A stretch of DNA of 64,000 nucleotides from Enterobacteriaceae bacterium UBA5654. Its GTDB lineage: Bacteria; Pseudomonadota; Gammaproteobacteria; Enterobacterales; Enterobacteriaceae. Shown in pieces: positions 57,648-64,000 of this stretch (positions are counted from its first letter, which is position 1; every line of letters starts with the position of its first letter). A program made the translations under genes and the position numbers. The notes under the pieces are model-generated. The model saw only the letters and a program-made list of their open reading frames with translations. It was not told where the DNA came from and did no database searches. The stretch lies in contig DIJC01000018.1 in the NCBI GenBank assembly GCA_002421005.1, forward strand, positions 1 through 64,000, in the 5' to 3' direction.

Positions 57648-59266
57648 GCGCTGTTCCTTTCACTATTCCAGGGAAGATGGACATAAAATTGGGTAAACAC
57701 GCCCGGTTCGGACTCGACGGTGATGGTCCCGCCTAATTCATGAAGCTGCTGGCTGGCAAGAAACAGACCCACGCCACGGTCATCGCCTTTAGTGGAAAAT
57801 CCCTTATTAAAAATCAACGGCAGATGGTTCGCGGCGATGCCGGGGCCGTCGTCGCTCACTTCGGCAACCAGCCAGCCGTTCATATAATGCAGCAGCAGGC
57901 TCACTTCACCTTCGTCCTGACCGCGCATGGCGTCCAGGGCATTTTCAATCAGGTTGCCCAGCACGGTGACCAGTACCATCACCTGCTTTTCGTCGGGATT
58001 GTCGGGTACCTGACTCTCCTCCGCCAGCGTCAGACTGAAACCGCGCTCTTTGGCACTGTTGATTTTACCCAACAAAAACCCCGCGACCACCGGCGATTTG
58101 ATGCGGTGCTGAATCGCGCCGATATCCCGCTGGTAGCCATGGGCGGTTTGCAGCACGTATTCCTCCAGCTTGTCATAGCGTTTCATGCTCAGCAGGCCGA
58201 GGATCACATGCAGCTTATTCATAAACTCATGCGAAGTGGTGCGCAGGGCATCGACATAGTTAACCATGCCGTCAAGGCGCTGGAGCAGCTCGCTAACCTC
58301 GGTTTTGTCACGGAACGTGCTGATGGCACCGATCACCGACCCCTGGCTGCGGACCGGGACCGTATTACTCAGCAGCAAAAGCCCATTGCAGCTCAGTTCC
58401 CGATCGGGGATCGCCACGCCGGTTCTGACCACCTCCTGCAAGAGCGTCATCAGCAACAGGTTATCTGCCGCGTGGTGCGGATTGTTTTTATCGCTAAACA
58501 ACATGCGTTTTGCCGCGTTGTTGAGCAGGGTGACGCGCCCTTCGGCGTCGGTGGCGATCACGCCCTCTTTTAACGACTCAAGCATGGCCTGACGCTGTTT
58601 ATACAGCGCAGAAATTTCATAGGGCTCCAGTCCCAGCAGCACCCGCTTGAGGGCATGTACCAGCCGCCAGATACCGAGCGTCGCCACCGCCACGGTGAAC
58701 AACAGCGTCCATAACACGCTCCAGCGGCTGCGGTTAATTTGTGCATCCACTTTGCTTAAGGAGATGCCCACTACCACCACGCCAATCTGCTTGTGCTGCG
58801 CGTCATACACCGGGGTAAAAACGCGCATCGCCAGACCCAGCACGCCGTGGTTGATGGCCATATTTTCTTTGCCGCGCAGCGCGATGAGCAGATCGTCGCC
58901 GATAAACCGCTGACCAATAAGATCGGGATTAGGGTGCGAATAGCGAATACCGTGCATATCCGTCACCACCGTAAATAAGAGATCGTTGCTCGCCGTCACC
59001 GCCGAAGCCTGAGACTGGACAGGGCCGTGGGCCGACGTTTGCGTCAGGCCACGTTTGACCTCCGGCGCATTGGCGAACGTGCGGGCCACTGCCAGCGCCC
59101 TTGCCTGCAAATTATCGCGGGCGACGTTGCTGGCCTGCCAGAACCACAGTGCAAAAACCAGTGCCAGCATAGATCCGGTAACGCAGCACACCATCAGAGT
59201 GACCGTGGTACTCAGTTTCATAGGGCGCTTACGTGCAGGGAAAGAAAAGAAGGGGAAAGCGTTCAT
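57644..59266 (-). CDS. dcuS: DcuS-like fumarate-sensing histidine kinase
   Basis: CitA/DcuS-family membrane sensor (540 aa from the chosen start). Two membrane segments (about 20-42 and 180-200) flank a periplasmic PAS domain in which the fumarate-contact residues of E. coli DcuS appear conserved: RYSHP (Arg, His) and LAMRVFTPVYD (Arg). A cytoplasmic PAS (about 215-325) leads to the kinase core with TTSHEFMNKLHVILGLL (phospho-His), NLIENALDAM and DRGVGLFLA. The start MNAFPFFSFPARKRPMKLST is chosen because the RKRPMKLSTTV segment aligns with E. coli DcuS at the same offset; a longer start at 59290 is possible. Confidence 0.85.
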   Translation of the reverse strand: MNAFPFFSFPARKRPMKLSTTVTLMVCCVTGSMLALVFALWFWQASNVARDNLQARALAVARTFANAPEVKRGLTQTSAHGPVQSQASAVTASNDLLFTVVTDMHGIRYSHPNPDLIGQRFIGDDLLIALRGKENMAINHGVLGLAMRVFTPVYDAQHKQIGVVVVGISLSKVDAQINRSRWSVLWTLLFTVAVATLGIWRLVHALKRVLLGLEPYEISALYKQRQAMLESLKEGVIATDAEGRVTLLNNAAKRMLFSDKNNPHHAADNLLLMTLLQEVVRTGVAIPDRELSCNGLLLLSNTVPVRSQGSVIGAISTFRDKTEVSELLQRLDGMVNYVDALRTTSHEFMNKLHVILGLLSMKRYDKLEEYVLQTAHGYQRDIGAIQHRIKSPVVAGFLLGKINSAKERGFSLTLAEESQVPDNPDEKQVMVLVTVLGNLIENALDAMRGQDEGEVSLLLHYMNGWLVAEVSDDGPGIAANHLPLIFNKGFSTKGDDRGVGLFLASQQLHELGGTITVESEPGVFTQFYVHLPWNSERNSA

Positions 59267-59429
59267 AACCAGCCCGGATAATACAACCATAAAACATTAT
59301 CACCGACTGGCGCGAGATCATAAAGCCTTCTCCGCCAGGCAAATTGCGCCGGGAAGCGTGACGCCATTCGCAGGTAATCAATATAAATAACCTTATAGTA
59401 AAAGCGGACTCATTGATAAGGAGATAAGT

Positions 59430-60338
59430 ATGAGCAGTGAGCACGCGGGTTGGCGTACCGCCGAAACGGAATATGTCGATCACCTGTCCACCCTGGACAT
59501 GATGACCAACATCAACAATGCAGATAAACAAATTGCCGGGGCGGTAAGCGCCTGGCTGCCGACCATCGCCCGCGTCGTCGACAATGCCACCGACATTATT
59601 CGCCGGGGCGGCAGACTGGTACTGATCGGCGCGGGTGCATCGGGACGCGCCGCCATGCAAACGGTCAGCGACTACGCGCCGGATGGCGACCACGGTCTGC
59701 GCGCCATTATTGCGGGCGGTGAGAAAGCGATGCTGCATCAGCGCAACGAGGTGGCAGGCGACTATGAGCAGGGGATCAGAGACTTGCAGGCGATTGCCTT
59801 TGACAGCAACGACATGCTGCTCGCCCTCTCCGTCAGCGGCAAAACCCCCTGGGTGTGGGGCGGATTGCGTCACGCAGGATCGCAGGGAGCGCGCATCGCG
59901 ATCGTGACCCGCAACGGCACCAGCGAGGCCGCGCAACTGGCGGACATGGTCATTGCCCCGGAAACCGGCCCGGAAATCGTGGCAGGCTTCAGCGATCCTA
60001 AAGCGCAACTGGCGCAGCAGCAGATCCTGACGATGATCGCCAACGGTCTGGCGATCCGCGCCGGACGGACGTGGCGCAACATGCGCGTCGATGTGCCTTA
60101 TCATTCGGATCGCTGGTGTGAGCGCCAGATCGCCGTGGTGATGGCCGCCAGCGACTGCTCGCGCAGCGAGGCGAAAGCCGCACTTCAGGCCAGCCATCGC
60201 CACTGCCCGACGGCAATCCTGACGATCCTGACCGGGCTGGACCCCCGCGAGGCGCGAGGGTTGCTGAAGGATAACGGCGATAGCCTGCGCTTTGCCTTGC
60301 AGCAGGCGCAAAGCCCGGCGAGCGTCATCGGCGACTGA
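59430..60338 (+). CDS. MurQ-like SIS-domain protein with altered active site
   Basis: A 302-aa SIS-domain protein homologous over its length to MurQ (N-acetylmuramic acid 6-phosphate etherase): LSTLDMMTNIN, GGRLVLIGAGASGRAAM, LIAGG-like IIAGGEKAML, SVSGKTPWVWGGLRHA and TILTGLDPREARGLL. Where MurQ has the catalytic Glu of its ASECPP segment, this protein reads VSDYAP, i.e. Asp; the second catalytic Glu region (RNEVAGD) is kept. No murP or anhydromuramic genes lie nearby; the neighbours are dicarboxylate genes. AAGGAGATAAGT precedes the ATG. It is either a divergent etherase for another sugar acid or a phosphosugar-binding protein. Confidence 0.78.
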   Translation: MSSEHAGWRTAETEYVDHLSTLDMMTNINNADKQIAGAVSAWLPTIARVVDNATDIIRRGGRLVLIGAGASGRAAMQTVSDYAPDGDHGLRAIIAGGEKAMLHQRNEVAGDYEQGIRDLQAIAFDSNDMLLALSVSGKTPWVWGGLRHAGSQGARIAIVTRNGTSEAAQLADMVIAPETGPEIVAGFSDPKAQLAQQQILTMIANGLAIRAGRTWRNMRVDVPYHSDRWCERQIAVVMAASDCSRSEAKAALQASHRHCPTAILTILTGLDPREARGLLKDNGDSLRFALQQAQSPASVIGD

Positions 60339-60375
60339 ACCTGAACGCGCGGCGCTCGCGGCGGGTAGATCGCGC

Positions 60376-62061
60376 TTACAGCGACGAGCGTCGGTATGAC
60401 GCATATTCTGCTTTCCAGTACATGCGCGCGATCCGCTCCTCAAGCGCGGCGTCGCTCTGTGCAGGGGCGATGCCTTCTTCAACCGCTGTGCGCGCTACCG
60501 CCAGCGCGATACTGCGGGAAACCGCTTCAATATCATCGACTGGCGGCAGCAGACCGCCTTTTTCAGTCCTCACCAGCGGCGAATGCGACGCCAGCGTGCG
60601 GCTGGCCGTCATCAGCATCCCTTCTGTGACCCGCCGGGCCTTGCTGGCCAGCACGCCTAAACCGAGACCGGGGAAGACATAGGCGTTGTTGCACTGGGCG
60701 ATGTCATACTGCGCGTTCTGCCAGAACACGGGTGCGAATGGACTTCCGGTGGCCACCAGCGCCGCGCCTTGCGTCCATTCGATCAGATCCACAGGCTGTG
60801 CCTCCGCGCGTGAGGTCGGGTTAGAGAGCGGCATAATGATTGGGCGCGGGCAGTGCGCGTGCATGGCTTTCACGATTTCCTCGCTAAACAGACCCGGCTG
60901 GCCCGATACGCCGATCAGCACCGTCGGATGGGCGTTTTGCACCACTTCCAGCAACGAGATGTTGGTCGATTCCACCTGCCAGTGGCTGAGATCGTCGCGG
61001 GCGGTGACCAGATTCTGCTGGAAGTCGAGCAGGTTTGGCATGTCGTCGGTGAGCAGGCCAAAGCGATCCACCATGAAAATATTGCGCCGGGCTTCGGCTT
61101 CGGTCAGGCCGTCGGCGACCATCAGGGTGATGATTTTCTCCGCGATGCCGCAGCCCGCAGATCCACTGCCTAAAAACACCACCCGCTGATCGCGCAGGCG
61201 AGTCCCGGCGGCGTGAGCCGCGGCGATCAGCGTGCCGGACGTGACGGCAGCGGTGCCCTGGATATCGTCATTAAAGCAGCAAAGCTGATCCCGGTAGCGG
61301 TGCAGCAGTTTGGTGGCATTTTTCTGGGCGAAATCTTCGAATTGCAGCAGCACGTCCGGCCAGCGGTTTTTTACTGCCTCAATAAACATATCCATAAATT
61401 CGGTGTATTCATCATCGCTGATGCGCGGATGACGCCAGCCCATATAGAGCGGATCTTCCAGGTGCTGGGTATTATTTGTGCCGACATCCAGCATGATGGG
61501 CAGCGTGCTGGCGGGAGGAATGCCGCCGCAGGCGGTATAAAGCGACAGTTTGCCGATTGGAATACCCATCCCGCCGATGCCCTGATCGCCAAGGCCGAGA
61601 ATTCGCTCACCGTCAGTGACCACGATGACGCGAATATCGTTGCGCGAAAAACTTTGCAGCATTTCATCAATGCGGTGACGGTTGGGCCAGGAAATAAACA
61701 GGCCGCGCGCGCGACGGTAGAGAGTGGAAAAATGCTCGCAGGCTTCGCCGACCGTTGGGGTATAAATAATCGGCAGCGTCTCCTTCATATGCGCACGTAA
61801 CAGATTATAAAATAACGTCTCGTTAGTATCCTGAATATTACGCAGATACACATGGCGGGAGATATCGCGATTAAAATGACAGAATTGCCCCCAGGCGCGT
61901 TCGGTTTGCTCTTCAATGGTCTCGATATTTTCCGGTAATAAACCGTGTAGATTAAAGTTATCGCGTTCCTGTTCACTGAAAGCCAGTCCCTTATTTAATA
62001 ACGGGGTTTCCAGCAGAACCGCGCCGTTATAGGGGGTGTACAAAATTTCATTGCGTGACAT
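60376..62061 (-). CDS. maeA: NAD-dependent malic enzyme
   Basis: Oxidative decarboxylation of malate to pyruvate with NAD+ (561 aa, near the E. coli MaeA length of 565). Visible: IYTPTVGEACEHFSTLYRRA, the active-site ILGLGDQGIGGMGIPIGKLS, metal-site QFEDFAQKNATKLL and CFNDDIQGTAAVT, and the NAD fold VVFLGSGSAGCGIAEKI. The start MSRNEILYTPYNG at 62061 has AGGAG upstream. It is 49 bases downstream of an AEC carrier on the same strand, an arrangement like malate-uptake/malolactic operons. Confidence 0.93.
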   Translation of the reverse strand: MSRNEILYTPYNGAVLLETPLLNKGLAFSEQERDNFNLHGLLPENIETIEEQTERAWGQFCHFNRDISRHVYLRNIQDTNETLFYNLLRAHMKETLPIIYTPTVGEACEHFSTLYRRARGLFISWPNRHRIDEMLQSFSRNDIRVIVVTDGERILGLGDQGIGGMGIPIGKLSLYTACGGIPPASTLPIMLDVGTNNTQHLEDPLYMGWRHPRISDDEYTEFMDMFIEAVKNRWPDVLLQFEDFAQKNATKLLHRYRDQLCCFNDDIQGTAAVTSGTLIAAAHAAGTRLRDQRVVFLGSGSAGCGIAEKIITLMVADGLTEAEARRNIFMVDRFGLLTDDMPNLLDFQQNLVTARDDLSHWQVESTNISLLEVVQNAHPTVLIGVSGQPGLFSEEIVKAMHAHCPRPIIMPLSNPTSRAEAQPVDLIEWTQGAALVATGSPFAPVFWQNAQYDIAQCNNAYVFPGLGLGVLASKARRVTEGMLMTASRTLASHSPLVRTEKGGLLPPVDDIEAVSRSIALAVARTAVEEGIAPAQSDAALEERIARMYWKAEYASYRRSSL

Positions 62062-62110
62062 GCGTTGCTCCTGAATAAAGAGAGAGTGCGTGACCATAAC
62101 GGCCCGACGT

Positions 62111-63052
62111 TTACGAAATCAGATAGATCATTATTCCTTCCGTCACGACCCCAATGGCGGTGCCGATTAAAATCGTCGATGAGGCCGATTCAATATAGGT
62201 ATCGCTGCGCAGGGCAAACATTCCGGCGGCAATCGCGGAAGGGGTCGCGCCAACAATCACCACCTGCTGCAACAGGGTATGGCTGAGGCCGAATGCCACG
62301 CCTGCGGCAGCCATAATGGCGGGCTGAATAAGATTTTTAATGCCGATATTGGTGCAGGTCTGAATAGTAAACTGCGGACGTTCGCCGTAAAAAAGCAGGC
62401 CGAGGGCAAACAGCGACAGCCCGCCTGCCACTTTACCGACCATTTCAATCGACATACTGAGCAGGTGCGGAATTTGCACGCCTGCGAGGCTCAGCAAGAC
62501 GCCGGAAACCGGGATCCACACGATGGGATTACGCGCCGCTTTAACCAGATTCTGCACCACCATTTTCCCTGGATTCAGCGCGCTGAGGGAGCCGTCCTTA
62601 TCGCCCATCCGAATCAGAACAATGGTCAATGGGATCATGACTACGCTGGTGATCAGGTTGCCAATCAGCACGCCGAGAAAACCCTCCGGGCCGATAAGCA
62701 CCGAGAGGACCGGTGCGCCAAAATAGGCCATATCCGGGAAAGCACAGACCAGCGACTGAATGGCACTGGTTTTGATGTCGTGGCGAAACACGTAGCGTGA
62801 AAGGCAAAGAGTGAGTAAATACGATCCCATCAGGCCAATCACCAGCACGGCCATAAAAGAAAAATTCTTCATTTTATTTGGATCGGTATTCAGTGCGCCG
62901 ATAAAAAGATGAAAGGGCAGCGCAAAGCGGATCACCACCGTCGCCAGAACGCTGGCATCTTCACGGCGTGTATAGCCTAATTTCCCGCTCATCCATCCTA
63001 ATAACATAACAAAGACAAGCGGAAACAACGATTGTAAAAGTAATGAAGGCAT
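62111..63052 (-). CDS. AEC-family carrier (probable malate permease)
   Basis: Auxin-efflux-carrier-family secondary transporter (313 aa) with about ten hydrophobic segments in two inverted repeats. Signature stretches are VIRFALPFHLFIGAL near residue 40, PDMAYFGAPVLSVLIGPEG near 110 and VVIVGATPSAIAAGMFALRS near 270. Enteric and lactic members near malic enzyme or malonate genes transport malate or malonate. It is the first gene of an operon with maeA, so malate (or a related 2-hydroxyacid) is the likely substrate. A CRP-type site lies upstream. Confidence 0.85.
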   Translation of the reverse strand: MPSLLLQSLFPLVFVMLLGWMSGKLGYTRREDASVLATVVIRFALPFHLFIGALNTDPNKMKNFSFMAVLVIGLMGSYLLTLCLSRYVFRHDIKTSAIQSLVCAFPDMAYFGAPVLSVLIGPEGFLGVLIGNLITSVVMIPLTIVLIRMGDKDGSLSALNPGKMVVQNLVKAARNPIVWIPVSGVLLSLAGVQIPHLLSMSIEMVGKVAGGLSLFALGLLFYGERPQFTIQTCTNIGIKNLIQPAIMAAAGVAFGLSHTLLQQVVIVGATPSAIAAGMFALRSDTYIESASSTILIGTAIGVVTEGIMIYLIS

Positions 63053-63123
63053 GACATATCCTGTAGGGTATTATTTTTAGGTTTGATTCAGTCGCTAATT
63101 TAACGAACGGGAAATTCATCAGG

Positions 63124-63139
63124 GGTGATAAGGATCACA
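63124..63139. promoter_or_regulatory. Putative CRP site upstream of the AEC-maeA operon
   Basis: GGTGA-TAAGGA-TCACA matches 9 of 10 core positions of the CRP consensus TGTGA-N6-TCACA; its inner part GTGAT-AAGG-ATCAC also resembles an FNR box. It is centred about 80 bases upstream of the AEC start on the minus strand. Confidence 0.55.
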
Positions 63140-63596
63140 CTCCGTTCGGTTTAAATAATTTCAAAAGGGTTAATTTAATTTCAAATGCTGGCGAAATAGC
63201 GAAAATTAAACCCTTTAGTTCAGGTTAATTGTTTGTTTAACAATGATTTTTGTAGGGTAATGGCTTGCGTGAAAAACTGACCGCCGTGCTGATTCAGTAA
63301 TTTATCGCAGTTAAGTTGGCAGTGGTACTAAAAAATTATTAATACATTCTCATCGTCAGAAAATAACTTTACTTACAAAACACTGTATTAAGTTATTTAA
63401 CGATGAATTTGCGGATCGTTCACATTTTCATCGTCCGTTATTGTGCATCCTCTTTTTGAGTAGAATCTGCCGTGCTAATTTTCCGGCAAACCAGAAACTG
63501 TCTGAACGCTTTTAATTATTTCAAAAATGAGAACATCAGGAATAAGCGTTGCGTATTCCTGTTCCTTTTTACCTACGAGCAAATCAGGTGAACACA
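63140..63596. other. AT-rich divergent region before the 2-hydroxycarboxylate transporter
   Basis: No gene or RNA recognised in the roughly 460 bases between the CRP-type site and the transporter start. It must contain the transporter promoter. A segment near 63415-63435 reads GATCGTTCACATTTTCATCG, without a clear match to a known operator. Confidence 0.5.
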
Positions 63597-64000
63597 ATGA
63601 AAAATAATCCTCTGCATCCGACTCCCCCGACGCCCGCGTCGCGCTTTGCCCTCGCAGGCCCCGCCTCGCGTCTGCTGAGCACTACCGAAGTGGGTGCCGT
63701 CCCGCTAATGTTGTTTATCGGTATTGCGATGATTGTGGCGCTATCCGCCTGGGCGGGGGTGCTGCCGAAAAACATGATTGGTGGGCTGGCGGTGATCATG
63801 ACCCTCGGGTTTGCCTTCGCCAAAATCGGCCGCCGCATTCCGCTACTTAAAGATATCGGCGGCCCGGCAATCCTGTGCCTGATGCTGCCGTCGATACTGG
63901 TCTACTTCGGCGTGTTCCAGAAACACACCCTCGACACCGTGCACCTGCTGATGAAAGAGGCGAACCTGCTTTACTTTGTCATCGCCTGCCTGGTCGTGGG
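63597..64000 (+). CDS. 2-hydroxycarboxylate transporter family protein (partial, cut by window end)
   Basis: The first 134 residues of a secondary transporter of the 2HCT family (CitS, CimH, MaeN). After a polar, Pro-rich N-terminus (PLHPTPPTPASRF) come membrane segments VGAVPLMLFIGIAMIVALSA, MIGGLAVIMTLGFAFAKIG with RRIPLLKDIGGPAILCLMLP, and LLYFVIACLVVG, in the order seen in the sodium-citrate symporter. The family transports citrate, malate or lactate; next to maeA, malate or citrate is likely. The reading continues beyond base 64000. Confidence 0.85.
   Translation, partial: MKNNPLHPTPPTPASRFALAGPASRLLSTTEVGAVPLMLFIGIAMIVALSAWAGVLPKNMIGGLAVIMTLGFAFAKIGRRIPLLKDIGGPAILCLMLPSILVYFGVFQKHTLDTVHLLMKEANLLYFVIACLVV

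Noticed and set aside
59229..60482. 417-codon minus-strand frame opposite the MurQ-like gene
   Set aside because: It spans the MurQ-like gene and runs into parts of dcuS and maeA; the Arg/Ala/His-rich product has no motif.

Overview
The window is chromosomal DNA of an enteric gammaproteobacterium (Enterobacteriaceae). Gene order and near-identical protein families point to the Enterobacter/Lelliottia/Leclercia/Klebsiella side of the family. The backbone ygiN-mdaB-qseC-qseB / ygiW / parC-plsC-ftsP-ygiQ / dkgA-yqhD / yqhC / yghB / metC / exbB-exbD / yghA follows the E. coli K-12 map, but E. coli insertions such as ygiV-mqsRA-ygiS and the hyb hydrogenase-2 operon are missing from their usual places. 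No species call is made; that would need a database comparison.

Layout. (1) 0-3.2 kb: tandem intergenic repeats, then a decaying nucleoside salvage operon (CNT transporter, nucleoside hydrolase, ribokinase-type and XapX-type remnants). (2) 3.2-22.2 kb: conserved backbone with QseBC two-component system, topoisomerase IV subunit A, acylglycerophosphate acyltransferase, FtsP, YgiQ, aldehyde detoxification (DkgA, YqhD, regulator YqhC), DedA protein, MetC and the ExbBD energiser. (3) 22.2-25.5 kb: three unrecognised genes around a very strong promoter, then a chemoreceptor with a flagellar-type promoter. (4) 25.5-32.7 kb: glutathione/glutathionylspermidine genes yghU and gss, a secreted DUF1996-type protein, a GH15 glycosidase and a second YghA-like dehydrogenase. 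(5) 32.8-46 kb: accessory region with Rhs debris joined to a lipoprotein gene; an eight-gene operon of two flavin monooxygenases, a CUT1 (sugar-type) ABC importer, an aldo/keto reductase and a covalent-flavin amine-oxidase-like enzyme; a low-complexity RQD-repeat exported peptide; a truncated DUF1275 gene; and a TetR-controlled dehydrogenase. (6) 46-49.2 kb: cold-shock gene with cspA-type leader, a doubly deleted yciF remnant, and an AraC/NmrA pair. (7) 49.2-64 kb: C4-dicarboxylate/fumarate metabolism: class I fumarase, DASS antiporter, soluble NADH:fumarate-reductase-type flavoprotein with its ApbE flavin transferase, DcuSR-like sensor/regulator, MurQ-like SIS protein, malic enzyme, AEC carrier and the start of a 2-hydroxycarboxylate transporter.

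How the parts work together. Region 7 reads as an anaerobic C4-dicarboxylate module: uptake/exchange (DASS, AEC, 2HCT), malate-fumarate interconversion, cytosolic fumarate reduction using NADH, maturation of the reductase by ApbE, and control by an FNR site and a fumarate-sensing kinase. The eight-gene operon of region 5 is the best candidate for an undescribed pathway: its two monooxygenases parallel the DszC/DszA and SfnB/SfnG pairs that oxidise and cleave C-S bonds, but here they sit with a sugar-type importer and two further oxidoreductases. Its substrate cannot be read from sequence alone.
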